DNA from: Ancylomarina sp. 16SWW S1-10-2
Lineage (GTDB): Bacteria > Bacteroidota > Bacteroidia > Bacteroidales > Marinifilaceae
Length of the DNA stretch: 64,000 nt
Direction: 5' to 3'
Assembly: GCF_009669305.1 (NCBI RefSeq)
Contig: NZ_SADB01000006.1
Coordinates: forward strand, 264 to 64,263
A program made the translations under genes and the position numbers. Shown here one piece after another: positions 18,909 to 27,467 of the stretch (positions are counted from its first letter, which is position 1; each line of letters starts with the position of its first letter). A model generated the notes under the pieces. It saw nothing but the letters and a program-made list of their open reading frames with translations. It did not search any database and was not told the origin of the DNA.

Positions 18909-19271
18909 TTAATATGCGTTTGTAGATAATAATACCAGCGTACATGCTTCTTCTGTAGCTATTCCATTTTTTTCTAATCGTTTTGCAAAGTCAGCATTTT
19001 CTGTACCTGGGTTAAAAAGTACTCTTCGAGGTTTTAAGGATATGATATAATCGCAATACCCTGTTTGATTTTTTGCTGATACATACATCGTTACCGTATC
19101 AACATCAGTATAAGCCTTTTGTTCTTTAGTAATCTCACGATCGAACAAAACTCCAGGTCTATTACCAATCATGTAAATTTCATGTTTGTGTGCCAATAAC
19201 TTTTCAGCAGCTTTATAAGAATAGCGTTCAGGATTTATGCTTGCCCCAATTATTAATGTTTTTTTACTCAT
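18909..19271 (-). CDS. CoA-binding domain protein (YccU-like)
   Basis: 120 residues consisting of one Rossmann-type CoA-binding domain. Glycine-rich start LIIGASINPERYSYKAAEKL, then YMIGNRPGVLFDREI and VLFNPGTENADFAK, as in the YccU/CoA_binding_2 family. Function of the family is poorly defined; binding of CoA is structurally supported for relatives. It lies between the MFS permease (12 bases) and the flavoprotein (25 bases) in one operon, so it may hand CoA-linked substrates to the flavoprotein or sense CoA state. Confidence 0.85.
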   Translation of the reverse strand: MSKKTLIIGASINPERYSYKAAEKLLAHKHEIYMIGNRPGVLFDREITKEQKAYTDVDTVTMYVSAKNQTGYCDYIISLKPRRVLFNPGTENADFAKRLEKNGIATEEACTLVLLSTNAY

Positions 19272-19283
19272 CGTTTTATAATT

Positions 19284-20504
19284 TTAATTTTTACAGCGAA
19301 GTTTATGTATAAAGAAGAAAGAAGTGGATACAATTAGAATAAACAAAATATAGAAAAATGGATAACCTAATTTACTGATTACACTACCAGATATTAATGG
19401 AAAAATGGTTGGGATGATATTCCCTGCTCCAACTAATCCTGTATATAGGGCACGATTTTCGTTCCCCGATATTTCAAGTAACACACCATTTAATGTTATC
19501 ATATAAAGTGAAACAGCGAAACCGCCTAAAATGAACACCCATTTTAACCAAGCAGCATTCGGAATAAAAAGAATCATCACAGCAAGTGTAATTGAAATGA
19601 TAGCATTGATATATAATAGCGAATTATACTTGAGTTTTTTGCTATAAACCAATACAATAAGACTCATTGATACGACGCCTATAACTTTAAAAAGCAAAAA
19701 CAATCCAGTGTCTGAAGCTTGTGTGTGAAATGTTTCTTTAGCATAAAGCATTACAAAAGGAATAAATGAAATAATAATGCCTTGAGTATTAATAAATCCG
19801 AGAAAATAAATTAATTTTTTATTGCTCTTTAGTTCATGTATCATGTTGTGAACAAAATTCTTTAATCCTGAGATTTTTGTCCCCGATGGTTCTGTTTCTT
19901 TAATGTTCCAAAATCCAAATGAAGCAAACAACAATGCAGCACCTCCAATTAAAAACATAATGGAATAGTTCTGTGGAAAAGAAGAGCTAGACAAAACTTG
20001 TTTTGCAAGGAATGCTGTCGATAATATAATAACTCCCCCAACAATTTGCCGAGTAGAAAAGAATGATTTCCGTTTAACTTTTGATATCGATTTACCTAAT
20101 ATATCGATATAACTAATATTGGTAAAAGCACCACTAAATGAGAATATTGAAATTAATAGAAACAGAATCCAGAGTATAGAAACATTACTATTAGTGGCAA
20201 ATAGGTATAATATAAGTGCTAAAGCAAATAGTGAAATAATTCGTAAATTAATTCCTGCTAATAAATACCTTTTTTTGAATGGAACATTGCTTAATACAGG
20301 AGCAAAAAATAATTGTGTAAAACTAGAACCTCCCATCATTATAGCAGCCATAATACCCACATGAAATGAATTACCTCCGGCTTCAATAACCATAGCGGGA
20401 ATTACTGTATCAACGTCCATGAAATTTTGGGCAAAAGCCAAAAAAACAGCATGCCATAAAAAGGATTTGAAATTGTGTTTTGATATGTTTTCGGCTATTG
20501 GCAT
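19284..20504 (-). CDS. MFS transporter, unknown substrate
   Basis: 406 residues with about twelve hydrophobic helices and no signal peptide. The start is MPIAENISKHNFKSFLWHAVFLAFAQNFMDVDTVIPAMV; this acidic N-terminal helix, with GLVGAGNIIPTIFPLISGSVI near the end, resembles uncharacterized MFS_1 permeases of Bacteroidota. No motif indicates a substrate. It lies 6 bases downstream of a NifX-like gene and 12 bases before the CoA-binding gene, so it belongs to the same redox operon. Confidence 0.85.
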   Translation of the reverse strand: MPIAENISKHNFKSFLWHAVFLAFAQNFMDVDTVIPAMVIEAGGNSFHVGIMAAIMMGGSSFTQLFFAPVLSNVPFKKRYLLAGINLRIISLFALALILYLFATNSNVSILWILFLLISIFSFSGAFTNISYIDILGKSISKVKRKSFFSTRQIVGGVIILSTAFLAKQVLSSSSFPQNYSIMFLIGGAALLFASFGFWNIKETEPSGTKISGLKNFVHNMIHELKSNKKLIYFLGFINTQGIIISFIPFVMLYAKETFHTQASDTGLFLLFKVIGVVSMSLIVLVYSKKLKYNSLLYINAIISITLAVMILFIPNAAWLKWVFILGGFAVSLYMITLNGVLLEISGNENRALYTGLVGAGNIIPTIFPLISGSVISKLGYPFFYILFILIVSTSFFFIHKLRCKN

Positions 20505-20510
20505 TCTCTA

Positions 20511-20960
20511 TTATTTCTTCTTAGTAATTATGGTTTTTAATATCCCTTTTCTGATTGAAAATAATTTAAAATCATTTAGGTTATTTTGCAGCTCATCTTC
20601 AATCCAAACAATATGATTACTCAGAATCTTAAGCACTTCGTCGCTTGTTTCTTTGTCGATAACTACGAGTATAAAAAATTGATTAACCATTTTTATATTA
20701 AGCCCAAACTGCTTTGATACGAGTACTTGTATGTTGTTTTTTTGTAATAATTCAATGATTGACTTTCCTTTCTTTTGGGAACCGTGTTCTTGTGCTTCGT
20801 CAAAGGATTTGAAGATGTTAATTAATTCATCTTGTAATAACATCTCACTTCCATTCCATTCAAAAACTAAAAATTTATCGGCATCACCAAAATGACGCGA
20901 TTCAAATGTATTTGAATGATTTACTGCAAATGCAAATTTTATATTCTTATTCATTGTCAT
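20511..20960 (-). CDS. NifX/NifB-C-terminal-like (MTH1175-type) protein
   Basis: 149 residues. IKFAFAVNHSNTFESRHFGDADKFLVFEW and HGSQKKGKSIIELLQKNNIQVLVSKQFG follow the pattern of the dinitrogenase iron-molybdenum cofactor biosynthesis fold: strand, SxHFGxAxxF, then HG and a helix. Family members bind Fe-Mo-cofactor precursors or other metal clusters, but many occur, as here, with no nif genes. A C-terminal extension of about 45 residues is not explained. It overlaps the preceding gene by 14 bases, implying translational coupling. Two starts are possible (20960 or 20954). Role: possible metal or redox sensing or cluster carrier. Confidence 0.7.
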   Translation of the reverse strand: MTMNKNIKFAFAVNHSNTFESRHFGDADKFLVFEWNGSEMLLQDELINIFKSFDEAQEHGSQKKGKSIIELLQKNNIQVLVSKQFGLNIKMVNQFFILVVIDKETSDEVLKILSNHIVWIEDELQNNLNDFKLFSIRKGILKTIITKKK

Positions 20961-21297
20961 CTATTATTTCTGAAATAATTGTATCATCAGAGTAAAGCTT
21001 TCCATCAATATAATCGTTAATAATATTATTTGGATAATCGATTCTAACTCCTATAAATAGATTCATCTTATGTGTTTGAAACATTTTAAGAATTAACTTA
21101 TCTATTTTATACATTATAACATCAGTTACACCTTCACTTGCTAACCAATTGGGCAATTCTGTTTTTAACTTAAAAGGGACCTCAAGTCTGTTTTTTTCAG
21201 TAAACCTTTCATCGATTTCAAAAATTTCGAAATGATTACAGTTTCCAAAATATTCACTAAGTTTGCCTCTCTCAATTGGTATTGCAATTCGTTTCAT
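20947..21297 (-). CDS. NifX-like small protein, first gene of redox operon
   Basis: 116 residues. RIAIPIERGKLSEYFGNCNHFEIFEID and ELPNWLASEGVTDVIMYKIDKLILKMF match the MTH1175/NifX fold (compare SxHFGxxxxF; here SEYFGNCNHF with a Cys inserted). The acidic tail is DDTIISEIIDDNE. First gene of a five-gene minus-strand operon and divergent from a Crp/Fnr regulator 232 bases away. Two different NifX-like proteins in tandem may form a heterodimer. No nitrogenase genes are nearby. Confidence 0.7.
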   Translation of the reverse strand: MKRIAIPIERGKLSEYFGNCNHFEIFEIDERFTEKNRLEVPFKLKTELPNWLASEGVTDVIMYKIDKLILKMFQTHKMNLFIGVRIDYPNNIINDYIDGKLYSDDTIISEIIDDNE

Positions 21298-21529
21298 TTT
21301 ATGAATTTGTTTATCGACACAAAGTTATTTTGAAACCTGTGTATAGACAAAACAATGCCATTGGACTAATACTTGATTTAGGTTATCTTTTTATAGTAAA
21401 AATCTTATAAAATAATAATTTTACTTTAATTGGATGTAGTTGAAAGAAGAGCACACAACTTTATTTTTCAATTCAACACAAACATTACAAGCACTTTACA
21501 TCACACTTTAAAAATGTATTTCAGAACGC

Positions 21530-22204
21530 ATGGAATCAAATAATATTGAAAACATTTCTGGTTGTTTTAGTCATTTACCTCAAGAAGATATTGATTTTTT
21601 AAACGAGAATAAAATACAAGTTTCATATCTAAAGGGCGAAACGATCTTTAAACAGGGTGCATTTGCACCTCATGTGCTATTTGTAAACAAAGGTTTAGCC
21701 TTAGTGTACTTGCAAGTTGGAAAATCGAAACAGATAAACATCAACATTGCTCGCCAAGGCGACTACATGGCATTTTCATCAGTATTCAATAAAAAAACCT
21801 ATCAATATTCTGCAGTTGCACTTAGCGATTCAACTTTTTGTATGATAGAAAAAGAGGCATTGAAAAAAGTCACTATGAGAAATGCAGATTTTGCAATGAA
21901 GATGACTGCTAAAAATAATTTGAATGAAAGCAGATATATCGATATTATAAAGAATTTATCGTACAAACAGATGAGAGGTAAATTGGCCTCTGCCATTTTA
22001 TATTTATCCTCTGAAGAATTTCAAAATGAGAATATTTTTCAGTTTTTATCTCGACAAAACATTGCCGATTTTGCTTCTATAACGGTTGAAAGTACAGTGA
22101 AGTTTTTAAAAGAATTTGAAAATGATGAATTAATAAGTCTGGCAGGTAAAGAAATAATTATTAAGAATCAGCAGGGTTTAAAAGATTTAGATTTACGAGG
22201 GTAA
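21530..22204 (+). CDS. Crp/Fnr-family transcriptional regulator
   Basis: 224 residues. Cyclic-nucleotide-binding-type beta-roll (about 15-130) with KGETIFKQGAFAPHVLFVNKG and RQGDYMAFSSVF, then a long dimer helix and a winged helix (about 150-220) with FLSRQNIADFASITVESTVKFL as recognition helix. No cysteine cluster for an iron-sulfur centre is visible, so it is not a classical FNR; the signal is unknown. It is divergent from the NifX-like/flavoprotein operon and is the obvious candidate to control it, perhaps in response to redox state. No dyad of the TTGA(N)6TCAA type was found in the intergenic region. Confidence 0.9.
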   Translation: MESNNIENISGCFSHLPQEDIDFLNENKIQVSYLKGETIFKQGAFAPHVLFVNKGLALVYLQVGKSKQININIARQGDYMAFSSVFNKKTYQYSAVALSDSTFCMIEKEALKKVTMRNADFAMKMTAKNNLNESRYIDIIKNLSYKQMRGKLASAILYLSSEEFQNENIFQFLSRQNIADFASITVESTVKFLKEFENDELISLAGKEIIIKNQQGLKDLDLRG

Positions 22205-22881
22205 TACAACTGTAGAATACAACATACAATTAATTAAGCTTCCACTATATTATACTCAGCTAAGAGCCCACTCACACTATAAAAATTCGTAAAATCAGCA
22301 GAATCAACCTGTCGTAATTAACAATACTTCTTACCCTAAAAAGGATAGATTTTATTTAAACCTGTTCTACATCATCTTCAGCTTAACGCAAGCCATAAAC
22401 AACATAATCCTTTCCGTTCTCTTAGCTATGCAGGTAATTTCCAAATAAAGAGCATCGCATCCCTTAAGCGACTTCGTGTCTATATAAAACAAGATTCACG
22501 ATTTCACAAGTCCTAGACTACTTGTTATTTAAAACTGTTGCCATTTGCCTAATCCCCTATTTTATCATAGTCTCCACTTCATTCCGACATAATACATAAA
22601 GCTCTTAGTCCTAAATACTTTTCATCTACAAAACTTAACATTATAAAAGAACTTTATTAAATTTACCATTCAAAGAACATACAAGCTGCCATAAAAACAT
22701 TGGGATTCGTAGTTATTAAAAATTGTTATGTTAAGATACAAAATTACACTCCCCAACGATTTCAGACAACTAGCACTAAGGGTAAACATATCCAATTATG
22801 GTAGATATCCAAAAATGGAATAAATAAACCTTTTGAACGTAATTTTTTTATAAGCATTAATAGGGAAACAGGAGATATATA
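22205..22881. other. Non-coding stretch, nothing recognised
   Basis: 677 bases, AT-rich, without a credible open frame, hairpin with T-run or repeat on either strand. It may hold the Crp/Fnr gene's terminator and the methyltransferase promoter but neither is clear. Confidence 0.4.
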
Positions 22882-23439
22882 ATGGAAATATCAACGCATG
22901 AAACATTGTGGTTACAAAGTGAAGAAGCAAAAATGCTCAAAGATTTAGGCGTGAAAAATAGTGATTATGTAATTGATTTTGGTTGTGGAGAAGGTCGATA
23001 TACAATACCCTTATCTAAGATTGTTGGAAAAGATGGTCATGTTTATGCAGTTGAACAAGATGAAAATACAATGGCTATTCTTCAAAAACGACTTCCCTTA
23101 TTTTCGAATACAAATACTGTTAGTTTTCTAAATATAAACAACTTAGAAACAAGCAATACAATACCTGATAAAAGCATTGATTCTATTTTTGTTTTTGATG
23201 TCTTACAATATATAAAAGATTGGGATTTACTTTTCTCATATTTCTTTCGTGTATTAAAACCAGAAGGAATCATATGTATTTATCCGGCTGCAATTCCCCA
23301 TCCTGGTGGTGTTGACATAAAACTTGCCTTCTCAAAACTGGACGAAATTGGGTTTCAATTTATAAAATCAACTAAGTTTCGAATGATGCATAATGTAGAT
23401 ATGGTTGAAGATACTGTTTATAGTTTTTGTTTAAAATAA
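22882..23439 (+). CDS. Class I SAM-dependent methyltransferase
   Basis: 185 residues. Motif I is VIDFGCGEGRYTIPL (30-44), the acidic end of strand 2 is YAVEQD, and motif IV region is SIFVFDVLQYIKDW followed by FRVLKPEGIICIYP, a typical UbiE/type-11 methyltransferase layout. The N-terminus HETLWLQSEEAKMLKDLG resembles small ArsM/UbiE-like enzymes that follow metalloproteins or quinones, but the substrate cannot be told. It is followed after 84 bases by a uracil-DNA glycosylase gene; co-transcription is likely. Confidence 0.85.
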   Translation: MEISTHETLWLQSEEAKMLKDLGVKNSDYVIDFGCGEGRYTIPLSKIVGKDGHVYAVEQDENTMAILQKRLPLFSNTNTVSFLNINNLETSNTIPDKSIDSIFVFDVLQYIKDWDLLFSYFFRVLKPEGIICIYPAAIPHPGGVDIKLAFSKLDEIGFQFIKSTKFRMMHNVDMVEDTVYSFCLK

Positions 23440-23523
23440 AGAATAAGACAAATTTGTTACATTAATAAAACCTACCACAATATAAGATTGGGAAGTGTAC
23501 CAAAACAAGTTAAATTATTTATA

Positions 23524-24108
23524 ATGAATGATTTTGAAACATTAAAACAAGAAGTATTAGTCTGTGAAAAATGTCCATTAAGCCAAACAAGAAACAATGT
23601 TGTATTTGGTAATGGCAACCCTAATGCTGAAATAATGCTAATAGCAGAAGGACCCGGATATTATGAAGATAAAAGCGGAATCGTATTTCAAGGAAAATCT
23701 GGTGAACTATTAGATAAAATACTGACTGCAAGTGGTTTCAGCCGAGATGAGCATATTTTCATTAGTAATATTGTGAAATGTAGACCTCCCGATAACAGAC
23801 AACCCAATGACACTGAAAAAGCAGCATGTCTCCCCTATTTATATCAACAAATTGAACTCGTAAACCCCAAAATTATTATCCTTTTAGGTGCAACAGCCTT
23901 AAAAGAACTAATTGACCCAAACGCCAGAATTACTCAAATAAGAGGACAATGGATTGATTGGAAAGACAGATTAGTCATGCCTACCTATCACCCTTCAGCT
24001 TTACTTCGGAATCCAACCCTTAAACGCCCTGTTTGGGAAGATTTTAAGAATGTCGTTGCAAAATATCGTGAGTTGGTTAATCCTGAGCATTATTCAGCTC
24101 ACTGCTAA
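23524..24108 (+). CDS. Type-4 uracil-DNA glycosylase (Fe-S)
   Basis: An upstream in-frame ATG exists at 23488, but MNDFETLKQEVLVCEKC at 23524 matches the family start, giving 194 residues. Iron-sulfur ligands Cys14, Cys17, Cys86 and Cys102 show the family spacing (C-x2-C ... C-x15-C). Motif A is AEGPGYYEDKSGIVFQG (41-57), carrying the Glu of GEAPG. Motif B is YHPSALLRNP. It removes uracil from DNA in base-excision repair. A second, divergent copy lies at 30384. Confidence 0.92.
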   Translation: MNDFETLKQEVLVCEKCPLSQTRNNVVFGNGNPNAEIMLIAEGPGYYEDKSGIVFQGKSGELLDKILTASGFSRDEHIFISNIVKCRPPDNRQPNDTEKAACLPYLYQQIELVNPKIIILLGATALKELIDPNARITQIRGQWIDWKDRLVMPTYHPSALLRNPTLKRPVWEDFKNVVAKYRELVNPEHYSAHC

Positions 24109-24162
24109 TTCAGTACACTATAAACATCTAAGCATAAACAAATTGGCATTAAAATTATCAAT

Positions 24163-25254
24163 ATGAAATCTATCGGTTTAATAGTAAATCCCATAGCAGG
24201 AATGGGAGGCAGTGTTGGTTTAAAAGGCACTGATGGTAAAACATATAAAAAGGCGATTGAACTAGGCGCACAACCAACAACTCCTGAAAGAATCAAAAAA
24301 ACACTTGCCTTAGTTAATAGAAAAGATCTCTATTTCATTACTGCACCTGGCAAAATGGGTGAGGATTACATTAAAAAGTTCGATTTTAAATATGAAGTTA
24401 TATCTAAAATTGAAGCAGAAACAAATGCTGATGATACGAAAAGAATTATTCGGGAAATGCTTGTAAAAGGTATAGACCTTTTAATTTTCGTTGGTGGTGA
24501 TGGAACTGCAAGAGATGTTTACGATGTTTTGGGATTAACAATTCCTGTTGTGGGAATCCCTTCGGGAGTCAAAATGTTTAGTCCGGTATTTGCGCTTTCA
24601 ACATTTGCTGCTGCAGAAATTATCAATAATAAAACAGACGAACTAATCGAAAAAGAAGTTCTTGATATTGACGAAGAAGCCTTTAGAAATGGAAAATTGG
24701 CAGCTAAATTGTATGGATACCTCAAAGTGCCGAAAAACCCAAGTCTCTTACAAGGTAAAAAAGAACCTTCTAATATAACTAAACCCGAAAAAATCAGCAA
24801 AGAAGAAATATCACAATATATATTTGAAAATATTGAGACAGATACGCTGTATATTCTAGGTCCTGGAACAACTTTAAAAACAATTGCTGATAAAATAGGT
24901 GTGGAAAAAAGTTTGTTGGGTATAGATGCCGTTTTTAACAAAAAATTAATTGGAAAAGACTTGAATGAAAAAGGCTTACTTGAATTAATTAAAAAATACA
25001 AAAAGAATAAAATCATCCTGACACCAATTGGAGGAAATGGCTTTATTTTAGGTAGAGCAAGCAAGCAATTTACCCCAGAGGTTATAAAACTAATTGGGAA
25101 AGAAAATTTAATTGTTGTTGCAACAGAAGATAAAATAAGCAGATTAGAATGTCTTAGAGTTGATACTGGAGACGTTAAAGTAGATGAAGGTTTAAAAGGA
25201 CATTGCAAAGTAATTACCGGATATAAATCAGAAACATTAATTGATGTAAAATGA
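24163..25254 (+). CDS. ATP-NAD kinase family protein (AcoX-like)
   Basis: 363 residues. Begins IGLIVNPIAGMGGSVGLKGTDG with the NP of the NAD/diacylglycerol kinase superfamily; GGDGT lies at 111-115 (LIFVGGDGTARDV). The C-terminal half has ILGPGTTLKTIADKIG and ILTPIGGNGFILGRASKQ. This architecture is that of the long ATP-NAD kinase-like group that includes AcoX; members may phosphorylate NAD or a related dinucleotide, but activity is mostly unproven. Its stop overlaps the start of the aminotransferase gene (ATGA), so translation is coupled. Confidence 0.85.
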   Translation: MKSIGLIVNPIAGMGGSVGLKGTDGKTYKKAIELGAQPTTPERIKKTLALVNRKDLYFITAPGKMGEDYIKKFDFKYEVISKIEAETNADDTKRIIREMLVKGIDLLIFVGGDGTARDVYDVLGLTIPVVGIPSGVKMFSPVFALSTFAAAEIINNKTDELIEKEVLDIDEEAFRNGKLAAKLYGYLKVPKNPSLLQGKKEPSNITKPEKISKEEISQYIFENIETDTLYILGPGTTLKTIADKIGVEKSLLGIDAVFNKKLIGKDLNEKGLLELIKKYKKNKIILTPIGGNGFILGRASKQFTPEVIKLIGKENLIVVATEDKISRLECLRVDTGDVKVDEGLKGHCKVITGYKSETLIDVK

Positions 25255-26228
25255 CAATCAATCTACAAAAAAATGAAAATCCTTATCCTCTATCCGAAAA
25301 TATTAAAGAGGCTGCAATAAAGGGATTAGAAAAGGCAAATAGATATTCTGAGCCGAAAGATATCATGGAATTAAAAGAACTCTTGGGGCAATACAATAAT
25401 GTCCCCACTGAGCGAATTGTCCTAAGTCATGGTTCAAATTTGTTGTTACGAGAAATCATTAATATTTTCTCAAAAGACAGGAAAATAATCAGAATAAACC
25501 CCTCATTTTTTCCCGTAACTCAATACGCCTTAAAACAAGCAACTAGAATAACAAAGATTCAAATCTCTCCGCCAAATTTTGATTTAGATCCTGAACTTTT
25601 ATTAAACGAATTGAGTGAACCTTCACTGATAATTATTGATAATCCCAATAATCCTACTGGTAAAATTCTGATTAACGAGGACACTGCCGAAAAGGTCCTT
25701 AAAAATAAAGATGTTCTATTAGTCGTAGACGAAGCATATTACGAATTTTCAGGGCAAACCTTCGCAAGTATGCTTGAAAAATATCCTAGGCTTGCAATAG
25801 CAAGAACCATGGACAAAGCTTTTTCTTTGGCTGGACTCAGAATGGGGTATTTGCTAATGGGTGATTATTTTAAAGAACATTTCTCCGACTTCCCAGTTAA
25901 TCTTTCTACTCCAACACTGTTTGCTGCTATTGAATCATTAAACACCCCTGAATACATGACAGCAAATGTGGCTAAAATACTGGCTGAAAAAATAAGAATA
26001 GAAAAGGAACTCTTAAAAATAGGAATTCAGGTATTCCCTGGAAAAGCTAATTTTATTTTGATAAAAACGAACACCCCCGGATTTGGCAAAAAACTAAAAG
26101 ATGAAGGGCTTAATATCTGCAATCTGGCAGATGATTGGATAAATGGATATTATCGAATTTCGATTGGTATTCAAGAAGAAAATAATAAGCTATTATCAAT
26201 AATTAAAACAATAGGTAAGGATGTCTAA
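25251..26228 (+). CDS. PLP-dependent class I/II aminotransferase (HisC/CobD-like)
   Basis: 325 residues, shorter than HisC (about 350). LQKNENPYPLSENIKEA at the start, DNPNNPTGKI (130-139), VVDEAYYEFSG (158-168) and RTMDKAFSLAGLRMGY (185-200) with PLP lysine Lys189. These are fold-type I histidinol-phosphate aminotransferase/CobD-like marks. No his or cob genes are nearby; coupling to the NAD-kinase-like gene through an ATGA overlap suggests a joint pathway that I cannot name. Confidence 0.85.
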   Translation: MTINLQKNENPYPLSENIKEAAIKGLEKANRYSEPKDIMELKELLGQYNNVPTERIVLSHGSNLLLREIINIFSKDRKIIRINPSFFPVTQYALKQATRITKIQISPPNFDLDPELLLNELSEPSLIIIDNPNNPTGKILINEDTAEKVLKNKDVLLVVDEAYYEFSGQTFASMLEKYPRLAIARTMDKAFSLAGLRMGYLLMGDYFKEHFSDFPVNLSTPTLFAAIESLNTPEYMTANVAKILAEKIRIEKELLKIGIQVFPGKANFILIKTNTPGFGKKLKDEGLNICNLADDWINGYYRISIGIQEENNKLLSIIKTIGKDV

Positions 26229-26734
26229 GACAGCATTAAATTAGACAGCTAATTTTTTTACACTTACATCAAAAAATTAGCTAACATACTTTTACAGCAT
26301 TTAATCATTATTAGTTTTGTAATTATCATCGAGTAACATACAGAATATATAAAGGTTAAAGCAAAAGAGCCGTGACAAAGGGAAACGCAATAAAACAAAT
26401 AACATCTTAATTCAAATACCCGAATTCTAGAAATAACTCTAGCTTCTTTAATTTACTTACATAATTGACGTATTCTCAACCAATAATATTTTTCACTTTC
26501 TCAATACTTGCACTTAAACCTTGTTAAAGTTGTAAAAAACAATAATGGGTTAGACAGTTTCTTCGACTAAAATTATTTGTAATAAATTCTACAATTATCA
26601 TCACACTTTATTATATGTCCTAAAAATAGAATCAAGAACTGCCGACTAATTATATTTTTAAAATTTACCCATCAATTATTGGGGAAACATATTTATTTTT
26701 TAAGATACAATTTGAAATTTCGAAACGAAATAAA
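26229..26734. other. Non-coding stretch after the aminotransferase gene
   Basis: About 500 AT-rich bases with no credible gene. No canonical terminator was found directly after the aminotransferase stop. The region ends at the operator-like dyad of the next entry. Confidence 0.4.
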
Positions 26735-26735
26735 C

Positions 26736-26745
26736 TGGTCGACCA
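26736..26745. promoter_or_regulatory. Relic or second GntR/FadR operator
   Basis: TGGTCGACCA, identical to the core of the perfect palindrome at 16966-16991; the right arm continues AAT as in that site while the left arm has diverged. Its centre is 258 bases before the ATG of the gntR fossil at 26999; the intact site is 243 bases before the intact gntR start, so operator and gene kept their spacing. Confidence 0.65.
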
Positions 26746-26998
26746 ATATCTAGAGATTAAAATCTTTAATCTACTTAGATAGTAAAGTGAAATTTAAATT
26801 ATTAGAAGTCAAACTCACCAACTCGCACAAACATCTATAATACTGGATTTTAAACGCAAGATGCAACAAATTTATAGGTGATTTAATTTTGGATTAAAAA
26901 TATTTTAACAGAAAAAATCTTGTTCTTTCATGAAATAGATTTACTTTTGGAGTACCAATAGCCAATTAATCAGATATTGAAATGGCAAAAAGTAATAT

Positions 26999-27411
26999 AT
27001 GCACAATAAACGATCTCTATTTAAATCTATAGAAATAGAGAAGCTAGTTCGTATTATTATCATGCGAATTTGTGACTATAAATTCTTCTGGACAATTGAA
27101 AACTGGTATAAATTACCATCTAATCGAAGACTGTCACAACGCATAGTATTAGAACGAACACATGTTCGTAAGATCATAAAAAACATATATTTTTCGACAT
27201 TTTGAAGAAACATCTCATAATAGAGCCGTGTTTCAGGCATTGGTATTACAGTGATTGAGGGTTCAATATTAAACATCCTTAAAATTAAAAAACGGACTTT
27301 GATAATTATGTAGTCGCACGAATAATGGCGTAAAAGAAACAAAAAAACACCCCCTATTCGTAGAACAAATGAAGACCTAATATGGTAGAAAAAACACTTA
27401 ATGTATATCAT
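26999..27411 (+). pseudogene. Decayed GntR/FadR regulator, paralog of the alginate-locus regulator
   Basis: Codons 1-58 of the open piece (26999-27205) align without a gap to the intact regulator's winged helix: FKSIEIEK against FKAIEVES, KLPSNRRLSQR against KLPSERKLSEK, ERTHVRKIIKNIYF against GRTHIRNAIRKLEF. After a stop the match continues in other frames: SGIGI and GSILNILKIKKR (27233-27295, against SGVFV and GLITNVMKIEDP), DFDNYVVAR (27295-27321, against DFYSLVETR) and IRRTNEDL (27356-27379, against LRRNDEDL). The remaining FCD domain is missing. Several frameshifts and stops make it non-functional. It lies directly before the aldo/keto reductase gene, which it may once have controlled. 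The opposite-strand frame here is a shadow. Confidence 0.85.
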
Positions 27412-27467
27412 TAAATAAAATGCTAATAATACAAATTAGATATTAAAATTTATAAATATTTACACAT

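Noticed and set aside
20511-21297. Idea that the NifX-like genes mean nitrogen fixation
   Set aside because: No nifHDKENB genes are present and this fold is widespread outside nitrogen fixers.
27076-27411. Minus-strand open frame of 111 codons over the gntR fossil
   Set aside because: The plus strand shows convincing remnants of a GntR protein; the opposite frame is a chance opening.
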